From NCBI GenBank assembly GCA_958510875.1, contig OY294070.1, forward strand, positions 119,268,703-119,332,702: a DNA stretch of 64,000 bases. Direction: 5' to 3'. Each line of letters begins with the position of its first letter. Within the stretch, counting starts at the first letter, position 1. A program made the translations under genes and the position numbers. This DNA is from Endomychus coccineus (Eukaryota > Arthropoda > Insecta > Coleoptera > Endomychidae). A model generated the notes under the pieces. That model was not told where the DNA came from, made no database searches, and saw only the letters and a list, made by a program, of their open reading frames with translations. Of the stretch, positions 1 to 11,680 are shown piece after piece.

Positions 1-50
1 CGATCGTCCAATATCATACCGGATTTTATCGAGGCATTGTAACCTCAATT

Positions 51-366
51 AGACGACCAGAACGTTCGGCTATCACAACTACCACAACGAAAATCACTTG
101 TGAATCGTTCCAATCGATGGTGAAGAGTCCCCATAATGTTTAACAAGCGATGCTTTGGTTTACATAATGTTTTTTCCACGCAAGCAATAATATTTAATCA
201 AGACGCGAAATTCACTCTATCCCATGTTTACAAAAATCATCAAGGTTGCTTGCTTTCGATGGGTCTGAAAATCTTAATGCGTTCTAGTTAAAGATGTTAT
301 ATCACAAATGTCACATGGGATCTTCGATTGATGCGCCATCTGTTTTATTTTTCACCTTGCCCTCGT
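51..366 (-). pseudogene. mariner transposase fragment (N-terminal HTH part)
   Basis: Read on the minus strand, this piece encodes a decayed version of the mariner N-terminal helix-turn-helix region. Around 75-230 one can read LIKYYCLRGKNI, TKASLVKHYGD and SSPSIGTIHK, with stops in between. The plus-strand DNA closely matches 8590-8790, a second and better preserved copy. At about 354-366 the complement of the CGAGGG-type mariner terminus is visible (ccttgccctcg on the plus strand), placing the 5' end of the element at the right. The rest of the element, to the left, is outside the window or lost. Not functional. Confidence 0.72.
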
Positions 367-369
367 GAA

Positions 370-1600
370 TCGAAATTCCCGTTCAACTGCAATGTAGAAA
401 CCAACAACCGATTTGAGGAAATATTTCGTTTGCTATACTCACACCGTCTTAATGAATTTATCAATTGCATTAATTTAATCTGTGATCCTTGTAGATAATA
501 CCAATGAAAACCTTTGCCTCAAAGAAGAAAAAACTCAAGGGAAAGTGATACTTCAAATTATCAGAATCTAGTTATGTTTGTTTCATCATTAGTATATTAA
601 ATTATTGTACTGTTCGAAAAAATTGCATTCAATCTTATCATTATCGTTCTTTTGATTTGAATACTTCTATACGTTTATCATTATTCTTCTCAATATTTAC
701 AATTTTAGTATTGTTGTAGTCGAAAGTATATCTTGTGTCATTCATGGGTTTATCCAGTGCGTAGTTTTTCTTACATTGAAATACACAAGTCGACCAGAGG
801 CGCATTATATAAAATATTAGGACACTGGAATGTTGTTTACAAACTTACAAACGATGACGAGGAGGAACTGGATCATATTTAATTTCAAAGTTCACGTAGC
901 TTATTTTTTTCCCAAATGAATTAATAATAGTCTACCCCCATACCTTCCCACTACTATAATTTCGGGCGTTCGTAGAAGGCCGCTTTTCTGGGAAAGAGAA
1001 CAAATAATCAACTATGTAGGAGTTTTCAGAGATAACCTTATTGTATTATATAATCTATGCCATGTTATGTTCAATAATTAAATGTATATCATTCTGCACC
1101 TTGTTACGGGAAAATTTTCAATTAGGGGAGAAATATATATTTTGATAATTCAATGAGAAAGTGATTCATTCACGTTTTAAAGTGAAAATTTAATCCAACA
1201 ATAAGTCAAATATACATTCCCAGACGTAGGTGTTGAATAATTTATTGGGGACAATACTTGAGCTGGAATGCAATGATTGATCTTCTTGGACACGTCCTCG
1301 TTCACAAATAGAATTATAAAATGCATTTTTTATGCAACAATATTTCAAATAATGACGTTGGAACATTGAATTTTATATTGTATACATATCGCACAGAGTG
1401 AGGCATTGGTGTGTCGAAGATCGAGATATTCGTTATTACAGAAGATACCAAATAAAGTTATCAACGAAAATTGTAGACATCTGTGAGCTTCACATTTTAA
1501 AACTATTTTATTAAGTACAAAGTACTCCATATTACTAGGGTGAAACAAATGCATTTTCTCAAATGAAACACACTATCATGCTGAATTTCTGGTCACCAGT
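370..1600. other. AT-rich intergenic DNA, no gene seen
   Basis: I find no conserved coding sequence, RNA gene or recognisable element here. The short open frames lack any family resemblance. Confidence 0.5.
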
Positions 1601-1640
1601 ACGTAACAACATGTTTAATACTAATGAATGAACATGAACA

Positions 1641-2185
1641 CCCACTTTGGAAGCAATTTTGCAACGCACTTTATTCAGTCATAACACTCTCATACAAGTT
1701 TATTTACTATTAAAAATACGTTCCAATCACGAGACAACACCTAAGGAACAGCTGTAACATAACATTTTCCACAAGAAACAGGGGAAACCCTAAATTGTAA
1801 TATTCACACTCAATACTGATTATACGACATTAAGATTAAATTGTACTGTCAAAAGCTACGCCTCTTCTCCAAGGACTAATTATATGTAAAAGTGAGAATG
1901 AAATCATGGTATTTGCAGTCCTTGCAAGTCTTCTTCATCCAACCAGAACATTCACTTTGTATGCCATTTTGCAACGCACTTTATTCAGTCATAACAGTCT
2001 TATACACGCGTATTTACAAGTGAAAATACGTTCCAATCACGTGAGAACACGATAAATATCATTTTCCACAAGAAACACGTGAAACTTTGTTAAACTCTAA
2101 TATTTACCCGTCTCACTTGATACTGATCATGCGACATTAAGATTAAACGGTACTGTCGAGAGCTACTACGTCTCTTCTCCAAGTA
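1641..2185. repeat. two diverged direct copies of a ~240-bp unit
   Basis: Copy 1 (about 1641-1880) and copy 2 (about 1950-2183) share long runs, among them ttttgcaacgcactttattc, aaatacgttccaatcac, ttttccacaagaaac and gcgacattaagattaaa (or a close variant). The copies differ by scattered substitutions and small indels, so the duplication is not recent. No coding potential is recognised and the unit's identity is unknown. Confidence 0.75.
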
Positions 2186-2189
2186 TTTT

Positions 2190-3460
2190 GTTGATGACGT
2201 CATACTTACGTTTCTAGCCAGCTTCATAGGCCTTGTGTATATAGAGACTATTGGTTCAACGCCCTGTAGATGCAACAATCTGACACACCTTTCTGTATGC
2301 ATAACCTTTCGAGATGACAAATTCTCAATTTTTTAATATTATAACAACCGAATAAAGTGCCAATCAAGAGTTGAACATCAGATTTTGTCTTTCTATAAAT
2401 TACCCTGAATTTTATGTTGAAAAATGAAAAGATACTATGTGCTTTCATAACTGAAATCATGAATTACTGAAATATTTCCAATTTAATAGCAAAAAGAAAT
2501 GAATATTATTGTATTATTAACTAGATATCCATGGGGAAATGACAGTAGGGCAAATCTTTATAGCAAAATAATTAAATATTAAGCATTTATTATTTCCACA
2601 GCTAACTAGTAACAATAAAATAATTTCTAAAAATCTCTTTTTGTTGTTAAATAAGCTCAAACCTCATAACTATTAATTACAAGATATTGAATTAATATTC
2701 TTATATCATAATTGCTGCTGTATATGCTCTACTCTTATTGACATGTTTCCTGAAATGCGCTTATTCCCAAGTGAACTAATGCACGTTCTGCTCAGTCACT
2801 CAAGTATTTCCATATTTATACTAACATTTGTAACATTAAAGCAAATCATCATAATCACAAGTGGTGACATGTTGTTTATCTCAAACTCTTTGACATGCCG
2901 CGTCCGTTTAATATACATTCTTATTCTGATATATAGTAGATGGCGCCAAGACAGCGTGAGTGCAAGGCTAATGGCTAAAAATTCGGCCAACTGTGGCCAC
3001 AATAACGAGTTCTAGAAAATGAGAAGCTATCTGGAATAATCTAAATTACAAAATTTCTGCTCCGTCAGTGTTGGAATTCAGAATAATAAATTGATCTGCA
3101 GTTATTGATAACTGCTTCATCACCGTCATCGATAACTGCCATTAGATATGCATCTACTAGATGTGAGATTTATTTCTTACTAACTCCACTGTAAGAGTGC
3201 GCCATTGCGACCAAGAGTGAGATAGCGTGTTTTGCATTGTTCATTAACTTCCCTCCCTAAACGTGGTAAATAGTGTGAATGGATTTTCGCGGATATATCC
3301 GTTTTGAGCATTTTTCTGAATCGATCTAGACCATTTTTGTCCTTGTCTTTTATTTGTCTGTGTATTCATGCGTATATGCGTAACCCACTGTGGAAACAAT
3401 TACGCCGTTCCTATTGGTCGTATGGACTTGAAAATTTGCAGATCGCTTTAAAATGGTGGA
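2190..3460. other. intergenic DNA, no gene seen
   Basis: Nothing recognisable. Overlapping short frames on both strands near 2743-3015 show no family resemblance and are probably chance. Confidence 0.45.
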
Positions 3461-3464
3461 AATA

Positions 3465-3960
3465 GGAGCTATATATAAAATTCTCGGAAAATAGGTCCCA
3501 CTAACGCATATGCTTATTATCTTCCTCTTTCAGTCTCTTTTCAGTCTTTTTTCAGTCTCACGACCATCATCAGAAGACGTATCACTGTATAACTCGTGAT
3601 TTCTTGAAATTAATTGTATCACCACAAGGCACAATTGTACAATTGTATCACATTAATTTCAATTAAAGATGCCCACTTCGCCGAAAGGAACGGAAACACG
3701 AATAATCGAAATTATAACACATTAATGTTTTAAGTATAAATTAAGAATACGCTGCTAAGCAATATTCTTATGAACCCTAAATAGATATCGAGCAGTACGT
3801 AATACAACTGAAGGACTGAACTAAAAATATAACATTCGAAGTGTCCACTTTCGAACCAGATGTTGAAGATTTATGAGGTAATAGAAAACGGTTGTCAGAC
3901 CTTATTAGAACTATTGCTATATAAGCATTCTACTTAAAATATATTTTTAACATTATAGAG
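3465..3960. mobile_element. copy of the hammerhead-bearing repeat family (family F)
   Basis: This stretch matches the arm of the foldback element at 16461-17155 and the ends of the one in SPT6 intron 7. It begins with the outer end (tctcggaaaataggtc), runs through ctcacgaccatcatcagaag, then gaacggaaacacgaataat and caatattcttat, to near ttttaacattat. On the minus strand at 3544-3578 it keeps CTGATGA and most of the hammerhead stem II, but the stretch after GAAA is rearranged, so this ribozyme copy looks dead. No partner inverted arm was seen nearby, so it is either a single-arm copy or truncated. Confidence 0.7.
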
Positions 3961-4920
3961 ACGCATGTATGAATTTGCAAGCGTTTTAATTAATTAAATA
4001 GTTTAAATCTGACTTAATGATTGGATATCTGTACTATGATTTATAGACTTGGAGTCATGTTTTATGTGAATCATCTCCAGAATAGATCTTTTATAATAAT
4101 TGATTTCCTTAGTTAAAATATTAATTTTTTTGTAATCGAATCGATGGTTATAATCCCATCGTAATCTAAACAATTCAATTTGTATACTGTGTGGGTTTGT
4201 TTATCTGTAGGTATTGAAGGTTTTAGATTTGGAAAATATTTCCAAACACAGTTAGTAGGTTTTTGCGCAACATTTATATCATACTTTATTAAACATTTCT
4301 CAATTTTCTCTGAGATCTCAGGAATGTATAGTAATGTAAATTATCTGTATTATAGATTTTGTTTATTCTTTCTTTAATGATGGGATTGGAAAATGTGTTT
4401 GGGTAATTCTAGTGTATTACGAACAATTTTTAAATTTTTGGGTGGGACAATTTAACCGCGCAATCTGAGGCTTTAGTAAGTGCTTAGTAAACATATGGCA
4501 AAAATGTAAGTGGTCCGTGGGTTATATTGAGAATATTTTGACCTTTGATAATTTTCGGAAACCCACATTGATTCGAAGATACAGAGCGATTAATATGTTT
4601 TGGCAAAAATAGTTTTGATAATTTGAAAATTATTAATGTAGCCTAAATAAACGGATAGTACGCTACTGCACTGGGTTTGTGGAGTAGGTACATAATAGGT
4701 TCGCTATCTTTCAACAACACTTCGATTACTAAGAACCGATATTTTGTTCACTGACAGCAGGCATCGGTTTAAACTTGGATTTAATTTGAATACTTCTCGT
4801 TTTAGTGAGGTTTTCTATCATGAATCGCTATACGAACGTCAAGATGACTGACATGCATTTATTGTACGGGCTTGCTGATGAGAATTCGTTATGGGCTAGA
4901 TGGTTATACATTGAACGATT
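3961..4920. other. intergenic DNA, no gene seen
   Basis: AT-rich, with only short chance frames. I recognise nothing here. Confidence 0.45.
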
Positions 4921-4923
4921 TAA

Positions 4924-5017
4924 CGTGATGTTCCTGATAGAAAAACCTACTTCCTGGCGATTTTTCTCCACGTGATGTTCCTGATAGAAAAACCTACTTC
5001 CTGGCGATTTTTCTCCA
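4924..5017. repeat. perfect 47-bp tandem duplication
   Basis: 4924-4970 and 4971-5017 are identical by eye (each starts cgtgatgttcctgatag and ends atttttctcca). Perfect identity in otherwise decayed DNA means this is either a very recent slip or an assembly artefact. Confidence 0.9.
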
Positions 5018-5065
5018 ACGTGTTGCATTTTCTCAATGCCCTTTGCACACGATGATTCAAATCCC

Positions 5066-5240
5066 TCAACTGATGGGACGATTATTTTTACCGATGAAGC
5101 ATATTTATCAAGGAATGCAATAAGAAATTTTCATAATGACCTTTACGGGCTGAAAAAATCTGCATGAGGTACTCGAAGATCGTTTTAAACATCAGTTTCC
5201 GGTGAAGCTACTCAGCTATGGTGAGATAAATGAGACCATC
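5066..5240 (+). pseudogene. mariner-type transposase remnant around the first catalytic Asp
   Basis: In one frame the text reads IIFTDEAYLSRNAIRNF, followed by degraded sequence. The FTDEA motif holds the first catalytic aspartate of the DDE/D domain, and the context (TDEA, aromatic or basic residue, RN, IxN) resembles the element at 13165-14868 (FTDEAGVSRDGILN). Stops and frameshifts follow within about 60 residues. This is a remnant of the same broad DUF4817/mariner type, but not the same copy. Confidence 0.6.
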
Positions 5241-6230
5241 TGGATTTGTGTGACTTAGATAACTTTAGGACACTTTTAGGACTTTAGACAACAACCGAAA
5301 AAAGGTTTTGACGCAAACATACAAACTGTTGGATATTATTTGTACAATGCCGTGTAAATTGCGAAAATATCGAAGCCATTAACATCTAGTGGCTCGACAA
5401 ATCCTCAACAATAAATCCACAACAATAAATTACCTTCAAAATAGTGGGCCATATCTTTGTATCACTGAAGTTAGAGACTAACAAGGACTAAGGCTGGCGA
5501 ATATACTCCTGGGAAACTAGGCAGAAAAGTTCTGACGACTGCATCTAGCTAAGAAAAACTCAGAATACTACGGTCAGTTGAAGTATTTGGCAACAGCGTC
5601 TAAACAAATGACATGAGTCAAATTTCATAGGACCTCCAAATTTGTCTCAAAAAAAACAGCTCAAAGATGCGCGGTCGTTTTCCTTCTGGCACGAATATTA
5701 ATAGAGATACCCTATAAGGACATCCAATTTGGTTCACCCTGTACAGAGGATTGGATGAACTAATTTGCCTGTAGGTACAATTATTAACTTGAATTTTCTC
5801 ACAACTGGATTGATCTGAAGAAGGAGGTATATGAAATTACTTGGTCTCGCTTTTACAGAACATAATTAACTTACCTCTTTCTCAAATAAAAGACCCTTCT
5901 TTCCACCAGTCGGTTGCACGGGTTCCATTGGCATATCAATTTTACAGAATATGATTATTTAGATATTCTTCATTAGAATTATATTATGGAAATGAATATG
6001 TCTTGTGGAGCGATTACAATAAAGTACTGTTAAATGAGATAGAATCGTTTGCTACTCAGCTTCAGAAGCCTTATCCGCCAATTACGCCCAATTCAACGAT
6101 CCGAATTCCGAAATTCAAAAATTGTGAAGTTTCTTATTTCCGAATAATTTGGAAAATATATGTATCCAGGTTTCTATATATATTATTTTGATACATATTC
6201 CTCTTACTCTTCATTCACTGAGTATGTAGG
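5241..6230. other. intergenic DNA with short repeat scraps
   Basis: No gene seen. The string ttcaccctgtaca at about 5738-5750 resembles the ends of common insect repeats, but I cannot name the family. Confidence 0.4.
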
Positions 6231-6235
6231 ATCAT

Positions 6236-6710
6236 TTATCGAAGCGTGATTTTTTTTCGTATACCAAGCCTGGATATTGCGACTTTCATAGTGACAGTTG
6301 TACCTGACATCATTAAGTCAGGGATTGTGAGATTCGCCTTCCTGAAGCAAATACAAGGTTGAGTTTGGTTTGCATTAAACTCTACTAGATTAACAAATTT
6401 CCATTTGAAAATTCTTGCAGGATCTTCGTTCATTGCATGAACCTGTCTCTGACTCGACCTTCTGGGTTCATTGGATGATATAGGATCTCTAGAGGAGATA
6501 GCGGTTCAAAGTGTACCATCATACGCAAAGTTGTGGGCTGTCTCTTCTAACAGATCGTTGATATGGGACAGAAACAAAGTTGATGGCCGATCTATCAGAG
6601 GAATCTCCGTCAAACACCACATGGAGTGATCTATCTGAAAAAACTTCATAGTAAACGACAAAGTTGAAGCGGAAAACAATATTTCGACAATTTCTGTACC
6701 TAATGGGCAT
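6236..6710 (-). pseudogene. LINE reverse transcriptase fragment (Jockey/CR1-like)
   Basis: Reading the minus strand from 6710 downward gives FLSHINDLLEETAHNFAYDG (compare [11 protein letters not shown] in the copy near 24.6 kb, where the RT active-site block follows). Then from 6433 down comes LVEFNANQTQ and PDLMMSGTTVTMKVAISRLG, matching [11 protein letters not shown] and [20 protein letters not shown] at 24.7-24.9 kb. These are the end of the RT palm and the thumb of a non-LTR element. Stops and frameshifts interrupt it. Confidence 0.7.
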
Positions 6711-6955
6711 TGTTGATAACCCAAGATGTAGTAAATTTGGATGTACTTATGATACTGCTCCTCACATCCTAGTGGAATGTCTAGCACTGGCTTCTCTTGA
6801 ACTGCAATACCACGGCACCGTTCAGATCTAGCTTGAGGTCATGAGGGAAATCAATCCAAGCAGCATTTCCTTTGGCCTGCTGTCTTGTTCCATGGGCTGC
6901 ACCATAGATCCAAGCAAGCGGTCCAAATGCACACGTTTTGATTGATTGATTCGGC
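6700..6955 (+). pseudogene. 3' end of a LINE, C-terminal Cys/His region plus tail
   Basis: The DNA matches the 3' end of the LINE at 33867-35740: both contain atgggcattgttga, a degenerate C-x2-C/H knuckle region, ctagcactggcttctctt (or close), and end in TTGATTGATTGAT. The orientation is opposite to the RT fragment immediately to the left, and the matching family is different. This is therefore best read as two LINE scraps abutting, not one inverted element. Confidence 0.65.
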
Positions 6956-6959
6956 CGTT

Positions 6960-7905
6960 TTCAAAATGGGTACATATCAAACTTTATCCAAGAAAAAAAG
7001 AGTGAGGTGTGTGGTAGTGTATATCGAATAAAGAAATGAAGGCGTGGAAGAAAATATGTTTCATGGGGAAGGCCGAAAAATAAGAGACTGCAGGACAGAT
7101 TGTATAAAAGTCTCTCTGAGAACTGGGAAGCGAGGTTGAGAGAACAGTACGAAATAGCTAAGTGCCAAGGATGTTGAAATATGGTTCTTTTTGGAAGGTC
7201 CTATGCTATGTTTTCTTAGATATATATAATTTCTTCATATATGTGAAAGATTTCAGAAAGATACTTTGGCAAGAAAATAAGGGCAGTTTTTTATATAAGT
7301 ATATGTTAAAAGGGTTTACTCGTCTCCAAAAAGTGATGAATTGATTTTCCTTGCCCTTGTACTCATGCAGGAAACTGCAAGTGGCAATATTATCGTAGGC
7401 TAATTTGTTTTCTAAGAACAAGACAGATACTTCGTCAGTAAAAACACACCAACATAAAGGTTCCGGTATAGACTCTTGCGAAACTCCAACATCATCTCCC
7501 GAATCATTCTAACCACTAACTGAATAATCGTGATTATGGAGCTGAATTAGTGGTTGTTTTAGATTCCAAATAATTCAGCCAAAGTGAAATATATGGGAAA
7601 TAAGTTTAGTCATAAAAAATATGTACCTATACGTTTTATTTGGTACTAGTAAAAAAGTAATAAGTACATAGTATTTACACAAGTGAGAAATATAAAAGAG
7701 AATTTCATATTAGAAGTAGAGATAGCAACGATAGATGGAACAGCTGGAATCGATTATTTCATTCATATTGAACAATTAATCATATGATATGTTTTCCTTC
7801 GGTTAATTAATTATTAAAAGATTATTTACTCATCAATAGACACCAGCACCACAGATTGAACGACTTTTTTTTGTGTTCTGTCTTCATTGCAATTCCCTGT
7901 TCGAT
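6960..7905. other. intergenic DNA, no gene seen
   Basis: I recognise nothing. Small overlapping frames around 7162-7421 have no family resemblance. Confidence 0.4.
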
Positions 7906-7910
7906 GTATA

Positions 7911-8880
7911 CGAGGGCAAGGTGAAAAGTTCCTGGAAAATGAAACAAGAAATGATTTATTTGGTCAAAACCTATTTTATTTCTCAACATAAACTCCTTGT
8001 AGCCAGATACACTTCGTCGAACGTTAATACGATTTCGGCGATCCTTCAAAGTAGGCAATTGTTTCAGCGAGGACATCATCGTTGGATCCAAATATCTTTC
8101 CGCTGAGCCATTTCTTCAAGTTTGAAAATAGATGAAAATCGCGGGAGTAAAATCTGGAGAATATGGTGGATGACGAACCAATTCGTAGCGCAATTACTGC
8201 AATTTTGCCATTGCGGCTGCGGATCTGTGCGTTGTCCTGGTCCTGACTTTTCAAGGTAATCTATATGAACGATATCGTGCGCAAAAAACTGTCGCCATGA
8301 CTTTGTTGGCCGATAAACCCAATTTGGCGCCCTATTTGATCTTCGATTCGCCCAGGACAAGTTCACTATTTCGACTGTTCTTTGGTCTCTGGTGTGTTGT
8401 GATGGATCCATGTTTCGTACACTGTTACGAAACTCGGCAAAAATGCCTTCTTATCGCACTTGAACATCGCCAAACACTCCTTTAAAGTTGTCATACGGTC
8501 GCGCTTGTTGTCAACAAAGAGCAAATGCTGCACCCATCTGACCGATGGCTAATGTACCGTACGATTTCTGGCGTTGTGGGGTCGGATGGCCAGAACGTTC
8601 GGTGCCCTCTATGGTCATACTACCACAAAGAAAATCGGTAAACCACTTGTGAATGGTTCCAATCGATGGTGAGGAGTCCCTATGATGTTCAACAAGCGAT
8701 GCTTTGGTTTGCGTGATGTTTTTCCCACGCAAGAAGTAATGCTTCATCAAGACGCGAACTTCATTGGCTTCTACGTTAAGGTTGAACGATTTTTCGAAAT
8801 ACTTACACAAGAGCCGCTGCAGAATTCACCTGAAATCGAAGATTTTTCAATTTTTGGCAGACATCAAAAATAAAAAATCT
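7911..8880 (-). pseudogene. mariner transposase pseudogene (mellifera-like)
   Basis: The minus strand carries the transposase in broken frames. The N-terminal HTH part (about 8810-8560) reads NEVRVLMKHYFLRGKNITQ and SSPSIGTIHKWFTDF. The middle (about 8411-8250) retains IDYLEK. The C-terminal part (about 8130-8020) reads FSNLKKWLSGKIFGSNDDV and then AYFEGSPKSY. At least two frameshifts and several stops separate these. The 3' terminus begins CGAGGG at 7911, right after TA at 7909-7910, as expected for TA-targeting mariners. The 5' terminus beyond 8880 does not match and seems lost. Confidence 0.85.
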
Positions 8881-9502
8881 TCACCAGCGTTATTTTCTCG
8901 AAAAAGGCTCGAGAAAACCGCATCTTCCTATCTTTAAAAATAAGCGAAATACGTTACAAAACCAACGAAATCTGAACATCCTGTACATCATTCGAATTGC
9001 TGTTTTTCAAAGAAGTTATGGCCTCTAACAATGATTGGTGTTCATTGAAAAAAATTATTATTCGAGTCTTTGGTTCAGCTGTAGTAGTTTGAAAGAAAAT
9101 GTTGTTGTTAATCCTTTGGATGGGTTTTATTAAATTCGTCTACTTGCTTTCTCAGGAACGTATTACCCAAAATGATTTGTATGCAAGTCCAAGGTACGTT
9201 TCGATCTATGGGATTTGTACTGATGATTTTAGGCTCGTCTTCGATCAATGTTTCCTCTTTACACGTGATACAATATATAGTATTTATGTAGGTTCTAAGT
9301 CCAATCGGATATTTGCATCTCTCACATGACAAGTTACAGATTTCATCTTCTTTAATGTTTTTGTCTTTCTACCTTACTCAAAAAAACAACCGTGTAATTT
9401 GTTGTTAGTGGATCGTTTTTGGTAATTGGAACAGTGGGTATTAGGATTAATTCGTGATTCTTACCAGTCTGTACTATCTTTGAATTCCCTTTACAGGAAT
9501 GA
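8881..9502. other. intergenic DNA between mariner and hAT elements
   Basis: No gene. The stretch at 8960-8990 (gaacatcctgtaca) looks like the edge of another repeat that may have replaced the mariner 5' end. Confidence 0.4.
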
Positions 9503-9510
9503 CTTACAAG

Positions 9511-11385
9511 CATTGGCGGCTCCTCGAAGGAGGCTAAGGAGGCTCAGCCTCCTCACCAATTTATCTTAATGATCATTCTCCATTTTATTTCCTGTTTCTC
9601 TGATAATTTTTAAAATTTTACAATTAATTCCCCGTTCTCAGTAGTTATTTTTAATCCGTCAACAGTGCCCTGAGGCTAGACTCTCTATATATCTCAAACG
9701 CTGAGCATATGTTGTTCAACGCAGTTGATGTTTTTTCGACCAGCCCGATCGCCAACTGGGTAAATCAGCGAAAATGGCAACACCCTCTGGAGGCTAGCCT
9801 GCGGCAGCCGCTCGCAATCTATGAAATACGACACGTGCGTTCTGCCGACTGCTGAGTAGGTCAGTCAGTGCTTGTTTATGTGTTGTCACGCCACGCGAAG
9901 TAAGGTTAGATTGTTGTCTGTTGTAAATTTAAAATGAGTGTTGGTGAGTTAGTTGCTGCCTTTTAGAAAATCTATTTAGTGGATTAACATATGATAAAAG
10001 TGTTTCTTTTGAATAAACGGCCTTTACCGGATTTGAAAGGATTAGTAATGTCAGGTAACTATCAAAATCGATCATTTAATACTACTAGTAGTATTGACAA
10101 GACGAAGTTTAAAAAAAATCATTGATTTCCCTGTAATGCTCCAACTCGATGGAATTTTACATCACGTGCAGTATTTACCATCCATAAAAATAAAGACAAA
10201 TTAATTGAAACATTTGATTTTGTATTAAACAGTGATGACTTTTCAACAGATCAGGTTTCATTAAATGCTGGTGTTGGTTTGAAATCTTATTTAGAAAATG
10301 AAGAATTTTTGTTTTTTCTTGATAATTTTAAATTAATATTTGAACAGACTGATCTTATTTTTCAAATTTCACAACATAAATTCAGTGATATAATTTATTC
10401 AAGAGATCGTTTGAAACATCTCATTGGAAAAATTTCAAGTTTCCGTAATACAGAATTTCATTTTAATATTTTATTTGAAAATTTTTCAACTCATGAGGCT
10501 CCTCCCGCGAAAAGGAGGAAAACTTATAATTTGGTAGACAAGAAACCACATTATAAACAACTTTTTTATGAAATTGTAGATACTATTAAAGGTCAAATTG
10601 AGATTCGATTTTCCGATTTACATGAATTGAAGTTTTTTGACTTGAATAGAAGATTTTTCGAATCTTTTTCAAAAGAGTTCCCCAATACACTTTAAGATAA
10701 CTTAGTTTCTAAATTTTTTGATAAAATAGCACCGCACAATGAATTATGCGTTATATACTGGGATAAAGATATCTTAGGCCAGTACGACAGTCACGCCGAT
10801 ATGATAAAATATATGATAGACAATGATTTGCAACAAGTTTTACCTCAGTTTTATAAACTACTTTGTTTGACAGTCACCATTCCTGTCACGTCGGCATCGG
10901 TGGAGAGATCATTTTCTACTCACAAACGAATTAAAACTTACATGCCAAATACAATGGGCCAAAATCGTTTATACAATGTTAGTTTAATATCTATTGAACA
11001 AGATTTAGTAAAACACTTAAAACAAAATGATACATTTTTTGATAATATTATTGATCATTTTTCGCAAACTAAAGACCGTAGAATTCCGTTAATATATAAA
11101 AAAGTTAATAAAATTAATAAAAAAAACAAAATATGAAAAATTCCAAAAAAAAGAAAAAATATTAAAAATGCAAAAAAAATAAAAGACAAAAAACGAACAA
11201 CAAAATTTTTTGGCAAGAGAAACTCTATACCTCCACGTTGGTTCTTGCTGGGTAACAATTAATTTTGTCACTGAAGTAGCTGGTACGGTCGCTGTGCAAA
11301 GGTTAAAAGGCTGTGAATAGAGTATATTTTTACAAAAACGTTTTATGTCCAGCCTCCTCTCTCAAAAATTCACGAGCCGCCACTG
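9511..11385 (+). mobile_element. hAT transposon with 8-bp target duplication
   Basis: The element is bounded by perfect 8-bp direct repeats CTTACAAG at 9503-9510 and 11386-11393. The ends are inverted repeats: CATTGGCGGCTC at the left and the complement of CAGTGGCGGCTC at the right (one mismatch). A subterminal GGAGGCT/AGCCTCC palindrome sits just inside the left end. Its length of 1875 bp is short for an autonomous hAT, and the coding part covers only the C-terminal portion of the transposase, so it is an internally deleted copy. It lies 14 bp left of the MITE at 11400. Confidence 0.93.
10126..11136 (+). pseudogene. hAT transposase C-terminal part (ZMYM1-like), one stop
   Basis: From 10126 to 11136 a single frame runs with one in-frame TAA (10693-10695). 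It starts FPCNAPTRWNFTSRAVF, the PTRWN block typical of hAT transposases related to zinc finger MYM-type protein 1. It ends with the hAT dimerisation region: LPQFYKLLCLTVTIPVTSAS, then VERSFSTHKRIKTYM and LISIEQDL. The BED-type zinc finger and the earlier catalytic part are absent or unrecognisable upstream (9511-10120). The frame is otherwise clean, so the copy is fairly young, but it cannot make a full transposase. Confidence 0.88.
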
Positions 11386-11399
11386 CTTACAAGAGGAAT

Positions 11400-11680
11400 C
11401 CACGGTCGTATATACTGGTCTGGAAACTCGAGGCTGTTTCCTATGTGAGAAGTGAGTCCGCTAAGAGTCATCTGTTGCGTAGTACCAAAAAGGTGGCGCA
11501 TGAGTCGAGGGATGTTCTCTGGCACGTATACGACCGTGTTTGAACGATATGGCGCCTAATCCTGACAACATACTTCGATCCATGCGCCAGCTGGTGGCTG
11601 AGCGAGGGACTACGAGTTTGGCGACATGTAAGAGACTCATGTCAAACATAGAGTTTCCAGACCTGTACATACGACCGTGG
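11400..11680. mobile_element. 281-bp MITE, copy 1 (30-bp TIRs)
   Basis: The ends are inverted repeats of about 30 bp with roughly two mismatches, beginning CCACGGTCGTATATAC and closing with the complement. A near-identical copy of exactly the same length is at 38677-38957, with about five differences by eye. An internal copy of the terminal motif (gtatacgaccgtg) sits near 11525-11538. There is no coding capacity of note; the short frames on both strands are by-products. I see no clear target duplication at this copy, and the superfamily is not assigned. Confidence 0.88.

Noticed and set aside
6236..6955. Possible twin-priming LINE (inverted RT part followed by direct 3' end).
   Set aside because: The RT part matches the family of 24180-25160 while the 3' end matches the RNase H-bearing LINE of 33867-35740. 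They are different families, so two independent fragments abut.
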